This document shows, piece after piece, positions 35,747 to 45,117 of a stretch of DNA of 64,000 bases. How positions within the stretch are numbered: position 1 is the stretch's first letter; each line of letters opens with the position of its first letter. Source of the DNA: Pseudomonas allokribbensis (GTDB taxonomy: Bacteria; Pseudomonadota; Gammaproteobacteria; Pseudomonadales; Pseudomonadaceae); assembly GCF_014863605.1 (NCBI RefSeq), contig NZ_CP062252.1, forward strand, positions 2,737,001 through 2,801,000, in the 5' to 3' direction. The position numbers and the translations under genes were made by a program. Below the pieces are notes generated by a model, which did no database searches, had not been told where the DNA came from, and worked only from the letters and a program-made list of their open reading frames with translations.

Positions 35747-37378
35747 TCAATAAGCGCCGGCAGCGCGCGGGTTGGAAGCGGAGGCCGGCGACGTCGAAGT
35801 GACTTCGCTTTCATCCTCTTCGGACTCCAGGCGCAGCAGATGCGCCGGTACGCCAGTGGCGGCGCCCCAGTAATAAATGCCGGTGGCGAAAGCCGCGACG
35901 ACCAGCGTGTCGAAAGGGTGGGCGAGGATGCCCAGACCACCAAAGGTGCCGAGTTTCGACAGGACAATGGTCACGGCGTAGAAGGCGATCAGCCACGCGG
36001 ATGAACGCACTTGATGGGCGAGGCTCAGATGCTGGGTCGGCACGAAACGACCACACAGCAGGTACACGACAAACATCAGGATTTGCAGACCGAGCAGCCA
36101 GGACACGGTGTCCCAACCCGACCAGTAGACGATCAGCGCGGCGATGATGAACGACACCGGCCCGAGCAGGCCCATGCACTTGACCCGGAATGGGCGCGGC
36201 ATGTCGGGTGCATTGCGACGCAGCGCGGCGACGGTGACCGGGGCCACGGCGTAACTCAATACCAGTGCGGCGGACACCACGTTGATCAGCGCTTCCCAGG
36301 ACGGGAACGGCAGGGTCCAGAACACTGACAGGGCAAACGTCAGCCACAGCGCCGGACGCGGAATGCCGGACTTCTCATCGATGCGGGTGAAAATTTTGAA
36401 GAAGGTGCCGGTCTGCGCCCAGCCGTAGATCACCCGTGGCGTGGCGTTCATGTAGATGTTGCCGCAGCCGCTGGGCGAGATCACCGCGTCGGCCACCACC
36501 AGATAGGCCAGCCAGCCCACACCGAGCGCCAGGGCGATGTCGCGATACGGCAGGGCGAATTCCTTGGAAACACCGGCCCAGCCATTGGCGAGCAATTCGG
36601 TAGGGATGCCGCCGAGGAAGGCCGTTTGCAGCAACACGTAGATCGCGGTGGAGAGCAGCACCGACAGGATCAGCGCAATCGGGATGGTGCGCTGTGGGTT
36701 TTTCACTTCACTGGCCACCGAGATGATCGGGGTCAGGCCGAGGTAGGCGAAGATGACGCCGCCGGCGGAAACGGCCATCTCGATGCCCGAGAGCCCGAAG
36801 GGGGCGAAGCCTTGAACCTGGAAATTCTCGGGTTTGAAGAAGGTGAACAGCACGCCGATCACCAGCAGCGGCACGATGAACTTGAACACGCTGACCAGAT
36901 TGTTGGCCTTGGCGAAGGTTTTCACGCTGCGGTAATTGAGCAGGAAGAACACGCAGAGCAGGCCGAACTGCACCAGCCAGCCCAGCACTGTCGGATCACC
37001 GCTGCCGGTTTTGGTCAGGCCGGGAAACCACGCCGCCGCATATTGGCGCGAGGCAACCACTTCGATCGCCACCAGACTGGAAAACGCGATCAGCGTGATA
37101 AAGCCCATCAGGTAACCCAGCAGCGGCCCGTGGCTGTAGACCGGATAGCGCACTACACCGCCGGCGCGGGGCAACGCCGCGCCCAGTTCGCAGTAGACGA
37201 TGCCCAGCAGCAACACGGCGAAACCGCCCAGCAGCCAGGAGAAAATCCCGGCCGGCCCGGCAATCGCGGAGACGTGACTGGCCGCGAATAACCAGCCCGA
37301 ACCGAAGATCGCCCCGAGCCCGATAAAGGTGAGGTCGATCAATGAAAGTTGTTTTTTGAACTTGCCTTGGCCTGACAT
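35747..37378 (-). CDS. APC family amino-acid permease (putative hydroxyproline uptake)
   Basis: This 543-residue inner-membrane transporter has about 12 helices. The first, LTFIGLGAIFGSGWLFAASHVS, carries the unwound G-x-G-S-G substrate-binding motif of the APC superfamily; GVIFAYLGLTPIISVASEVKNPQRTIP is the conserved helix 6 region. Long hydrophilic C-terminal tail (SEEDESEVTSTSPASASN). As promoter-proximal gene of the operon it is presumably the hydroxyproline importer; specificity is inferred from context only. Confidence 0.88.
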   Translation of the reverse strand: MSGQGKFKKQLSLIDLTFIGLGAIFGSGWLFAASHVSAIAGPAGIFSWLLGGFAVLLLGIVYCELGAALPRAGGVVRYPVYSHGPLLGYLMGFITLIAFSSLVAIEVVASRQYAAAWFPGLTKTGSGDPTVLGWLVQFGLLCVFFLLNYRSVKTFAKANNLVSVFKFIVPLLVIGVLFTFFKPENFQVQGFAPFGLSGIEMAVSAGGVIFAYLGLTPIISVASEVKNPQRTIPIALILSVLLSTAIYVLLQTAFLGGIPTELLANGWAGVSKEFALPYRDIALALGVGWLAYLVVADAVISPSGCGNIYMNATPRVIYGWAQTGTFFKIFTRIDEKSGIPRPALWLTFALSVFWTLPFPSWEALINVVSAALVLSYAVAPVTVAALRRNAPDMPRPFRVKCMGLLGPVSFIIAALIVYWSGWDTVSWLLGLQILMFVVYLLCGRFVPTQHLSLAHQVRSSAWLIAFYAVTIVLSKLGTFGGLGILAHPFDTLVVAAFATGIYYWGAATGVPAHLLRLESEEDESEVTSTSPASASNPRAAGAY

Positions 37379-37602
37379 GGCATCGCCTTCTTGTGAGTTA
37401 TTGGATAGGCAGGTGTGAAGTCACTGGAACGGCTAAACAGTGAACTCATCAGGCGTCGGGCGATTGATGTTTTGCGCAGGTCTGGATGACGAAATCAGCA
37501 TAATTGCGCTGAGCGACAGCAGGCCTCGACAGTCTGCGGACGTTGCTGCAATCTGCACGCGAACGCCGTACAGCCGATCCATCCGCGAAGGAAAAACTGA
37601 CG

Positions 37603-38373
37603 ATGCAGAACGCATTTGCGATCCTGTGCGAGGGTGATGAGCGCAATCGCCCCCAGACTCTCGAAGCCTTGGTGGCGGGCGTGGCTGCGTTGTTGCCGAT
37701 GCTGGATGTGATTCCGAATGCAGCGATTTTCATCAAGGATGTCGAGGCGCGTTATGTCATGGCCAACCGCACGCTGGTGCAGCGATGCGGGTTGAAAGAC
37801 TTGAAACCGTTGCTCGGTAAAACCAGTGCGCAGGTGTTCCCCGCGCAACTGGGGCCGGGCTACACCGAGCAGGATCGCCGAGTGCTGGAAGAAGGGTGGG
37901 TGCTGGAGGATCAGCTGGAATTGCACCTGTACGGCAGTCGCGAACCGGGCTGGTGCCTGACCCATAAACGACCGCTGTACAACCGCGATGGCGCGATTAT
38001 TGGCCTGGCGGGGATTTCGGTGGACCTGCAATCGGCCAGCGAAACCCACCCGGCCTTCGAGCGTCTGGCCGCTGTCGACGAACACATCCGCGCGCATTTC
38101 AATCGCCGGGTGACGCTGGGTGAACTGACCCGGATCGCCGGTATCTCGGTGGCGCAGCTGGAGCGCTACTGCAAACGCGTGTTCCACCTGACGCCACGGC
38201 AGATGATCCAGAAAGTACGGCTGGAACATGCCCATCGCTTGTTGCACACCGATTTACCGATTACCGAGGTTGCACTGCAATGCGGCTATACCGATCACAG
38301 CGCTTTTACCCGACAATTCAAGGCCTCGACCGGATTCACGCCGCGTCAGTATCGACAGGCGACGGAACAATGA
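37603..38373 (+). CDS. PAS-AraC regulator of the hydroxyproline operon
   Basis: The protein has 256 residues from ATG 37603. An N-terminal PAS domain (about 25-130: VIPNAAIFIKDVEARYVMANRTLVQRCGL; YNRDGAIIGLAGISVDLQ) is joined to an AraC double HTH (about 150-255, ending EVALQCGYTDHSAFTRQFKASTGFTPRQYRQ). This compact PAS-AraC layout is the one found beside hydroxyproline genes. It is divergent from the permease across 224 bp and should activate the operon, with hydroxyproline or an intermediate as ligand. Confidence 0.87.
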   Translation: MQNAFAILCEGDERNRPQTLEALVAGVAALLPMLDVIPNAAIFIKDVEARYVMANRTLVQRCGLKDLKPLLGKTSAQVFPAQLGPGYTEQDRRVLEEGWVLEDQLELHLYGSREPGWCLTHKRPLYNRDGAIIGLAGISVDLQSASETHPAFERLAAVDEHIRAHFNRRVTLGELTRIAGISVAQLERYCKRVFHLTPRQMIQKVRLEHAHRLLHTDLPITEVALQCGYTDHSAFTRQFKASTGFTPRQYRQATEQ

Positions 38374-38437
38374 GCGGCTTGCGAGTCATCGCGGCTAGAC
38401 TGAACACGTCAGCCCCCTTTGCTGCAGGTGAAACGAG

Positions 38438-38710
38438 ATGAGCGAAATCTGGGTACGCCGATGCTCGTATGGCCTGTGCGCGATGCTGTTGACGCTCACA
38501 GCGTCCTGCTCAAGCAAGGCTCACTACGCGACCACCGGTGATCGCTGCTATGCCAAAGCGGTGCCGACGATGGGCGAGGGTGGCCTGGCCTGGGGATCGA
38601 CCCTGGGCCAGGCACAGAAAAAATCCATGGATAACTGCATGCGCTACGCCGGCCGCTCCGGCGGGACGCCCGGTACCTGCCAGGTGGTGGTGTCCAAGTG
38701 CAAGAATTGA
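38438..38710 (+). CDS. Small lipoprotein, DUF4189-like
   Basis: The protein has 90 residues. An N-terminal hydrophobic stretch ends in LTASC (lipobox, Cys about 24). The mature part GGLAWGSTLGQAQKKSMDNCMRYAG, followed by TCQVVVSKC, has the pattern A...AL..C....C.VV...C of DUF4189-type exported proteins, with four Cys able to form two disulfides. Function not known. Monocistronic. Confidence 0.7.
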   Translation: MSEIWVRRCSYGLCAMLLTLTASCSSKAHYATTGDRCYAKAVPTMGEGGLAWGSTLGQAQKKSMDNCMRYAGRSGGTPGTCQVVVSKCKN

Positions 38711-38756
38711 TAAGGCGCGATAGCCGCCCGAGCCATATGGACCGGAAAGGACTTCA

Positions 38757-39383
38757 GTGAATCTTCATCTTGAAATCGAGCGGATTTTTACCGACCAGGC
38801 CTTCGCAAGGCCGCTGTTTTATTCCTGCCCCGGAGGACTGCGTTTCGAACTCTCCGAAACGGGAGGGATGATCGAACAGTTCCTGTTGGCCTTGCGAAAG
38901 TCGACCGAGATCTGCACCGACATTTTCAGTGGCGAGCCCACGCTCGTGACCTGTCTGCGCTTTCACTCCGGCGGCCAGCGATTTACCCATCGAGCGTTGC
39001 TTCAGTCCCTTCGGTCGGCTGGCATCGAGATACCTGCAGAGCGCTCGATCTGGAGTGAACGCACTGATCCGGATGACTGGTTCTGCGAAAGCGAACCCGA
39101 GTACTGGATCAACCTCGCATTCGAAGCGCCCGTAAGGTTGCTTCAAGCATTGCTCTGGTGCGCACTGGCCACGGATTTTGGCGCCATTGCGCCGAATCCA
39201 CGCTGCGCGGTCTACCTGTTCAATTTGAAGGCCGAAGTGATGGTTTTCCCTTACGACGACCGAGGAATGGACGTGGTCGGGCCCAACAAGGATCTGCTTT
39301 CAAGGCTGTATCACCGGCATCAAGCGTATCTCCTCGATTACGACCGGCCCGCGATGGACGCTGACTTTGCAGGCGCTGCTTGA
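38757..39383 (+). CDS. DUF3885 family protein
   Basis: The protein has 208 residues from GTG 38757, which follows GGAAAGGA. GLRFELSE near the N-terminus and the C-terminal signature YLFNLKAEVMVFPYDDRGMDVVG, followed by LLSRLYHRHQAYLLDYDR, match DUF3885. The conserved Asp-Asp-Arg-Gly-Met-Asp looks like a functional site, but the role is unknown. Soluble, no signal. Confidence 0.8.
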   Translation: MNLHLEIERIFTDQAFARPLFYSCPGGLRFELSETGGMIEQFLLALRKSTEICTDIFSGEPTLVTCLRFHSGGQRFTHRALLQSLRSAGIEIPAERSIWSERTDPDDWFCESEPEYWINLAFEAPVRLLQALLWCALATDFGAIAPNPRCAVYLFNLKAEVMVFPYDDRGMDVVGPNKDLLSRLYHRHQAYLLDYDRPAMDADFAGAA

Positions 39384-39456
39384 TATTGGCCCCGAGCCCT
39401 TGATGCCGATCAGAGAGGTCCGAGGGCTCAAGGGCATTTGAATCAAGTCCCGTTCA

Positions 39457-39777
39457 CTAGGTGCGTTGCAAGGCCCGCGACACGTACATTTTGGTAATCA
39501 TTGACACCATCTCTTTTGCCCCGAAACAACGGAAGTAAAAGTAGCCGTAGTCGGTTTCCAGACACACAATCTTGGTCATGAACCCCCATTCCAGGCTGAC
39601 CTTTCGAATCGATGCCATGGGGATTTCAATATCCAGAACCCCGTCCTGAACCATACGGTTCATGGCATTGGCGTTCATGAAAATCGTGGAGTGGGTCACC
39701 GTCACCTTCCCGCCAACCCAGAGTCCGCTGGGGGCCAGAAAATTGACCAGTTTCGTCTTCAATACTGCTTCGGCCAT
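39457..39777 (-). CDS. GRAM/PH-like domain protein
   Basis: The protein has 106 residues from ATG 39777 (CAGGG upstream). It is nearly all beta strand plus a C-terminal helix: LWVGGKVTVTHSTIFMNANAMNRM, IEIPMASIRKVSLEWGFMTKIVCLET and FYFRCFGAKEMVSMITKMY fit a GRAM/bacterial PH fold, in which MASIRKVS is the usual ridge. Cytoplasmic, function unknown. Confidence 0.7.
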   Translation of the reverse strand: MAEAVLKTKLVNFLAPSGLWVGGKVTVTHSTIFMNANAMNRMVQDGVLDIEIPMASIRKVSLEWGFMTKIVCLETDYGYFYFRCFGAKEMVSMITKMYVSRALQRT

Positions 39778-39921
39778 CCCTGCATCTCCCTCGTTCAAAT
39801 CACAATCCAGCATTTCAGCCGCCTGTTTACCTGACAAAAAACAAAATCACCATGTGTTTACTTCGTTCATTCATACGTCGCAGTTCTCACTGCCCGTTTC
39901 TGTCTGTCTGGAGTTCTCTCG

Positions 39922-42048
39922 ATGCCCTCGCTCAAAACACTGCCCGCTGCATTGCTGGGGCTGGCCCTTGCTTGTCCGGTGGAAGCTGAGTCTCAGAGCA
40001 TGGAGTTGGGGCAGGTGCTGATCGGGGCTGAGGATCAGAGCGGCGAAGACCTTTCGCTGGAGGAGGCCAAGGCCCGCTTGGCACAGGTGCCCGGTGGCAC
40101 CAACGTGGTCGATATGCGCCGCCCGATGCAGGGGCGGGTGGCGAGCAATCAGGATGTGCTGGCGTATCAGCCGGGGGTGTATGCCCAGTCGGCGGGCAAC
40201 GAGGGGGTGAAAATCTCGATTCGTGGTTCGGGCATCAATCGGGCTCCTGGTGCTCACGCGTCGGGGCTGTACACGATGCTCGACGGTCTGCCGCTGACCG
40301 GCCCCGGTGGCACACCCTATGAATTGCTGGAACCGCTGTGGCTCGACCATGTGGAAGTGCTGCGCGGTGCCAACGGTTTCGATCGTGGGGCCCTGGCACT
40401 GGGTGGTGCAGTCGATTACGTCAGCCACACCGGCTACGACGCGCCTCGGTTGAATGTGCGCTACGTCATGGGCAGCCACGGTTATGCCCAGCGGCAAGTC
40501 AGCTCGGGCCAGGTGCTGGGCGACTTCGATTACTACCTGTCGATGACCGATGCACACTCCGACGGTTATCAGGATCACACCGCGAGCAAGAGCCAGGGCG
40601 TGATTGCCAACTTCGGTTATCGCTTCAATCCGAATCTGGAAACCCGCTTCTACATTCGTCACCGTGAGACCGACAACGACCTCGCCGGGCGGGTGACCAA
40701 ACACTCCATCGAGCACGATCCACGGGCGGCCAACCCGGCCTACGTGACGCGCAACGACAGCCGCGATCAGCCCGGCAGCACCTTCATCGGCAACAAGACC
40801 ACGTATTACATCGACGACGATTCGAGCATCCAGACCGGCCTCGTTTATCACGACTACCCGATGGACCTGCGCGAAGGCCCGAACCGTCTGAAAGTGGCGT
40901 ACACCGATGTCAGCGGCACGTTCGACTACAAGCGCCGCGACACCCTCTGGGGCCTCGAAAGCCACAGCACGGTCGGCCTGCGGGTGACCAAACATTTGCC
41001 TAACGACGGTGCGAGCGAGCTGGTGCGGATTCCCACCGGCAACACCGCCGGCTATGCGCCGGGTACGCACATGCGCAACTTCACTTATCAGGGTTCGGAT
41101 TCTGTCCTGCATGTGGGCAACGACCTGGAAATCGCCGACGATCTGTGGCTGACCACCGGCCTTGCCGCGATCTACACCCGCCGCGAAAGTGCCGTGACCT
41201 ATCCCGAAGGTGGTGGCAAGACCAGTCTCGGCGACTGGGATTACGCGCCACGCCTGGGTCTGCGCTATCAGGTGACGCCAGACCTGCAACTGTTCGGCAA
41301 CCTCAGCCGCTCGGTCGAAGCGCCGCATCCGTGGTCGCTGATCTACAGCTCCAACGTACGCTTCCCGGCCGGCAGCGGCGCCGCCACCGGCACCCAGCGT
41401 GATCCGGTCAAACTGCAGAACCAGACCGCGACCACCCTGGAACTCGGCGGCCGTGGCGACAGCGCACTCGGCGAATGGAGCCTGGCCTGGTATTACGCCC
41501 AGGTGCGCCACGAATTGCTCTCGGTATTGCCGGACGCCAACGCCACCACGCCTTATGAACTCAATGCCAGTCCTACGGTGCATCAAGGTGTGGAGGCGAG
41601 CCTCAACAGCAATCTGTGGTCGGCGAACGACGGCGGCAAGCTGAGCCTGCGTCAGGCCTACACCTTCAGTGACTTCCATTACCGCGACGACGATCGCTTC
41701 GGTGATAACCGCTTGCCGGGCTTGCCGATGCATTACTACCAGGGCGAACTGCGCTACGACTTCCCGCAGGGCTTCTTCGCCGCCGTCAACACGCAACTGG
41801 TGTCGAAAGTGGCGGTGGATTACGCCAACAGCTACTACGCCGACCCTTACGCCACCTTCGGCGCGACCCTCGGTTACAACGCACCCAAGGGCGACTGGCA
41901 GACCTGGCTGGACATGCGCAACCTGACCGACAAGCACTACGCCGCTACAGTTACGCCGGGCTATGACGATAAAGGACTGGATGCCGCACGCTCAACGCCG
42001 GGCGAGGGCATGGCGATGTATGTCGGGGTGTCGTGGAGCTTGCTCTGA
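39922..42048 (+). CDS. TonB-dependent outer-membrane receptor
   Basis: The protein has 708 residues. Sec signal about 1-22; plug domain about 45-165 (VPGGTNVVDM; DVLAYQPGVYAQSAGNEGVKISIRGSG; MLDGLPLTGPGG; VEVLRGANGFDRGALALGGAVDYVS); beta-barrel to the C-terminus, ending WSLL rather than the usual Phe. It takes up an iron chelate or similar ligand across the outer membrane using TonB energy. It is convergent with the iron-type ABC importer genes that start 11 bp beyond its stop, suggesting a shared ligand. Distinct in sequence from the two paralogous receptors at 45118 and 59266. Confidence 0.9.
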   Translation: MPSLKTLPAALLGLALACPVEAESQSMELGQVLIGAEDQSGEDLSLEEAKARLAQVPGGTNVVDMRRPMQGRVASNQDVLAYQPGVYAQSAGNEGVKISIRGSGINRAPGAHASGLYTMLDGLPLTGPGGTPYELLEPLWLDHVEVLRGANGFDRGALALGGAVDYVSHTGYDAPRLNVRYVMGSHGYAQRQVSSGQVLGDFDYYLSMTDAHSDGYQDHTASKSQGVIANFGYRFNPNLETRFYIRHRETDNDLAGRVTKHSIEHDPRAANPAYVTRNDSRDQPGSTFIGNKTTYYIDDDSSIQTGLVYHDYPMDLREGPNRLKVAYTDVSGTFDYKRRDTLWGLESHSTVGLRVTKHLPNDGASELVRIPTGNTAGYAPGTHMRNFTYQGSDSVLHVGNDLEIADDLWLTTGLAAIYTRRESAVTYPEGGGKTSLGDWDYAPRLGLRYQVTPDLQLFGNLSRSVEAPHPWSLIYSSNVRFPAGSGAATGTQRDPVKLQNQTATTLELGGRGDSALGEWSLAWYYAQVRHELLSVLPDANATTPYELNASPTVHQGVEASLNSNLWSANDGGKLSLRQAYTFSDFHYRDDDRFGDNRLPGLPMHYYQGELRYDFPQGFFAAVNTQLVSKVAVDYANSYYADPYATFGATLGYNAPKGDWQTWLDMRNLTDKHYAATVTPGYDDKGLDAARSTPGEGMAMYVGVSWSLL

Positions 42049-42058
42049 GGGCCAACCC

Positions 42059-42814
42059 TCAAACAATATCGTCGATCAGAATATGGTGCTGCCCGCGGCT
42101 GCATTGCTCGATTCGCGCCTCGACCTTGTAAACCGTGCGCAGCATCGGCTCGGTGATGACTTCATGGCTCGGCCCGCTGCCATGGGCCGTGCCGCCGGCA
42201 ATCACCAGCACCTGATCAGCAAATCGCAGCGCCTGGTTCAAGTCGTGGATGGCGATGAACACGATCACTTCACGGCGGCGCGCCAGGGCTTTCATGAAGT
42301 TCAACACCTGAACCTGCCGGTGCATGTCGAGTGCGCTGGTGGGTTCGTCCATCAACAGGATTTCCGGCTCGCGCACCAGGGTCTGGGCGATTGACACCAA
42401 CTGTTGCTGGCCGCCGCTCAGTTCGCCGAGGTTGCGGAACGACAGTTCGGTGATCCCGAGCGCATCGAGAATCTCGTCCACCAATTGCAATTCATCGTCG
42501 TGAACCGACCAGTTGGGCGTCAGTTGCTTGCGCGCCAGCAGCACCGATTCGTACACCGTCAACCGCGCGCTGGCATTCAGGCCTTGGGGCATGTAGCTGA
42601 TGCCTTGAGTGCCTTTTTTCGAGCCTTCGAGAATCACTTCGCCCGGGCCATCGATCAGCCCGGCCATGCGCTTGAACAACGTCGATTTGCCCGCCGCATT
42701 GGGCCCGACCACCGCCACGACCTGGCCGCCGGTAAACGTCGCGGTGCTGACACCGGAAATGATCTCGCGCTGCCCATAGCGGGCGCCGAGGTTGTCGAGC
42801 CGGATCTTCACCAT
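42059..42814 (-). CDS. ABC transporter ATP-binding protein (iron chelate type)
   Basis: This is a 251-residue FecE/FhuC-like ATPase. Walker A GPNAAGKST is at 37-45, the signature LSGGQQQLVSIAQTL is at about 133-147, and Walker B ILLMDEPTSALD follows. It powers the permease encoded immediately upstream, whose 3' end it overlaps by 7 bp. Last gene of the SBP-permease-ATPase unit. Confidence 0.93.
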   Translation of the reverse strand: MVKIRLDNLGARYGQREIISGVSTATFTGGQVVAVVGPNAAGKSTLFKRMAGLIDGPGEVILEGSKKGTQGISYMPQGLNASARLTVYESVLLARKQLTPNWSVHDDELQLVDEILDALGITELSFRNLGELSGGQQQLVSIAQTLVREPEILLMDEPTSALDMHRQVQVLNFMKALARRREVIVFIAIHDLNQALRFADQVLVIAGGTAHGSGPSHEVITEPMLRTVYKVEARIEQCSRGQHHILIDDIV

Positions 42815-43869
42815 GAGTTTTTCTTTCCGTTGAGAATCAGAGAAATGAAGAACGGCACGCCGATCAGTGACGTGACCACGCCAATGGGGAATATCGCTCC
42901 CGGAATCAGCGTCTTGCTGACCACCGAACTGGCGGACAGGATCAGCGCACCGGTCAGCAACGAGGCCGGCAGGAAAAACCGCTGATCCTCGCCAATCAGC
43001 ATCCGCGCAATGTGCGGCCCGACCAGCCCGATAAAACCGATCGTGCCGACGAACGCCACCGGAAACGACGCGAGCAGGCTGACCATGATCAGCGTCTGAA
43101 AACGCAGACTGCGCACGTTGATGCCGAAGCTGGCGGCCTTGTCATCGCCCAGACGCAGAGCCGTCATCGCCCACGCGCGTTTGGCGAAGATCGGCAGAGT
43201 GATGAGGATCACCACGCAGATCACCCCGAGTTTCGGCCACGTGGCTTTGGTCAGGCTGCCCATGGTCCAGAACACCACGGCCGCCACGGCTTGTTCGGTA
43301 GCGAAGAACTGCACCAGCGCCAGCAGCGCATTGAAGGTAAACACCAGGGCGATGCCGAGCAGCACGATGGTCTCGGCCGTCACCCCGCGACGCATGCTCA
43401 TGAAGTGGATCAACAGCGCCGAGAGCATCGCCATGATGAACGCATTGAGCGGCACCATGTATTGCGCCGCCAGCGGAAACAGCGCCACGCCAAACGCCAG
43501 CCCCAGCGCCGCACCGAAACCGGCCGCCGCAGAAATGCCGAGGGTGAAGGGGCTGGCGAGCGGGTTGTTGAGGATGGTCTGCATCTGCGCACCGGCCAGC
43601 GACAGCGCCGCGCCGACAGCGACCGCCATCAACGCCACCGGCAGACGGATGTCCCACATCACCACGCGCACTTGTGCCGATGCGGTATCCGGTGAAATCA
43701 GCGCGCCAAGCACTTCGCTGAGGCTGTAACGGGCCGGGCCGAGCGCCAGGTCGAGCAGCACGCTGAAGATCAGCAGCACGGACAGCCCAAGCAGAATCAG
43801 CCGTTTACGCAGCACCAATCGACGGTAAGTGACACTCTGCACAATCGGTGCTTCGCCCAGCGAACTCAT
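42808..43869 (-). CDS. FecCD-family ABC permease
   Basis: This 353-residue inner-membrane protein has about ten helices. Typical FecCD features are WDIRLPVALMAVAVGAALSLAGAQMQTILNNPLASPFTLGISAAAGFGAALG and GTIGFIGLVGPHIARML (the ATPase-coupling region). It is a single permease gene, so the transporter is presumably a homodimer. The start overlaps the SBP stop by ATGA. Confidence 0.93.
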   Translation of the reverse strand: MSSLGEAPIVQSVTYRRLVLRKRLILLGLSVLLIFSVLLDLALGPARYSLSEVLGALISPDTASAQVRVVMWDIRLPVALMAVAVGAALSLAGAQMQTILNNPLASPFTLGISAAAGFGAALGLAFGVALFPLAAQYMVPLNAFIMAMLSALLIHFMSMRRGVTAETIVLLGIALVFTFNALLALVQFFATEQAVAAVVFWTMGSLTKATWPKLGVICVVILITLPIFAKRAWAMTALRLGDDKAASFGINVRSLRFQTLIMVSLLASFPVAFVGTIGFIGLVGPHIARMLIGEDQRFFLPASLLTGALILSASSVVSKTLIPGAIFPIGVVTSLIGVPFFISLILNGKKNSW

Positions 43870-45053
43870 GGTTTGGCCTCGGTTTTTTGCAGGCTGACGA
43901 AATAGCCCGGTTCGTAAGGCACTGGCAGAAACCGCTCATGCAACTCGCGAAACGCGGCATCCGGATCAAGATCGGCGAACAGTTCCGGATGGAACCACTT
44001 GGCCAATTGCTGAATGGCCACGAACTGGTAAGGGCTGTTGTAGAACTGGTGCCAGATCGCATGAAAGGCTTGAGTGTTCTGCGCCTTGATGCCGGCATAG
44101 GCCGGGCGCTGGGTGTACCAGGCCAGTTTGCGCCGGGCTTCGGCCAGGTCCGCGCCCGGGCCGACGCCGACCCAATGACCGCCTGGCGCAAAGGCTTCCC
44201 AGTCGGCGCTGGTGACCACGACATGGTCGGGGTTGGCGACGATCACTTGCTCAGGATTCAGTTGCCCGAAGGTGCTCGGAATGATCCGACGAGCGATGTT
44301 GTTGCCGCCGGCCATGTCGACGAAAAGACCGAAGTTCTCGTTGCCGAAACTCAGGCAGCAGTCATCGGTGTAGCCGCCTATGCGCTCGATGAACACGCTG
44401 GGACGGGCAGGGTGGTGCTTTTCGATGACGTCGGTGACGCGATGGATCTGCTGGTTACGAAAATCGATGAAGGCCTCCGCGCGTTGTTCCTTGCCGAACA
44501 ACTTGCCGAACAGGCGCATGGTCGGCTCGGTGTTCTGCATGGGGTTGTTGCGAAAGTCGACGTACACCACCGGGATGCCCAGGGCGTCGAGTTTCTCGAT
44601 GTAGCGTGCATCCTCGGTCGCGTGTTGGGCTTCGATGTTGAGGATGATCACGTCAGGCTTCTGGGAAATCGCCTGTTCGATGTCGAAGGTGCCGCTCTCG
44701 AAACCGCCGAAGGTCGGGATCTTGGCAATGTCGGGGAATTTGCGCAGGTAGGCGTTATAAGTGTCCGGGTCCGACTGGATCAGGTCCTTGCGCCAGCCGA
44801 CGATGCGTTCGATGGGGTTCTGCGTATCCAGCGCGGCCACCAGATACAACTGGCGGCCTTCACCCAGAATGACCCGGCGCACCGGCAAGTGAACCTTGAC
44901 TGTGCGGCCCTGCAAATCAGTCACGGTGCCCAGGGCCGGATCCGGCTCGGCAGCCTGCGCGCTGCTCGGCATCAAGGAAGACAAGGACAGGCCCAGCAAC
45001 CCCGCAAACAGCAGGGCGGCGAAGGTCTGGCGGCGGCGAAAAACGTTAACCAT
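43866..45053 (-). CDS. Periplasmic iron-chelate-binding protein
   Basis: The protein has 395 residues with a Sec signal (about 1-34, ending AQA). TVTDLQGRTVKVHLPVRRVILG is the standard start of the TroA/FepB-like class III binding fold; DIEQAISQKPDVIILNIEAQHATED and PVVYVDFRNNPMQNTEP follow. It is longer than usual for FepB-type proteins (about 300-340). It should deliver the chelate to the permease encoded next. ATG 45053 is 64 bp after the TonB receptor stop, so transcription may continue from the receptor. Confidence 0.88.
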   Translation of the reverse strand: MVNVFRRRQTFAALLFAGLLGLSLSSLMPSSAQAAEPDPALGTVTDLQGRTVKVHLPVRRVILGEGRQLYLVAALDTQNPIERIVGWRKDLIQSDPDTYNAYLRKFPDIAKIPTFGGFESGTFDIEQAISQKPDVIILNIEAQHATEDARYIEKLDALGIPVVYVDFRNNPMQNTEPTMRLFGKLFGKEQRAEAFIDFRNQQIHRVTDVIEKHHPARPSVFIERIGGYTDDCCLSFGNENFGLFVDMAGGNNIARRIIPSTFGQLNPEQVIVANPDHVVVTSADWEAFAPGGHWVGVGPGADLAEARRKLAWYTQRPAYAGIKAQNTQAFHAIWHQFYNSPYQFVAIQQLAKWFHPELFADLDPDAAFRELHERFLPVPYEPGYFVSLQKTEAKP

Positions 45054-45117
45054 GGTGTATGCCTTTGCAAAAGCCGGATCGGACCACGACGCCAGGCGCC
45101 GCTCCGGGCCGGACGTT

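Noticed and set aside
39871..41937. 688-codon minus-strand frame opposite the TonB receptor
   Set aside because: Antisense shadow; the plus strand has signal peptide, plug and barrel features.
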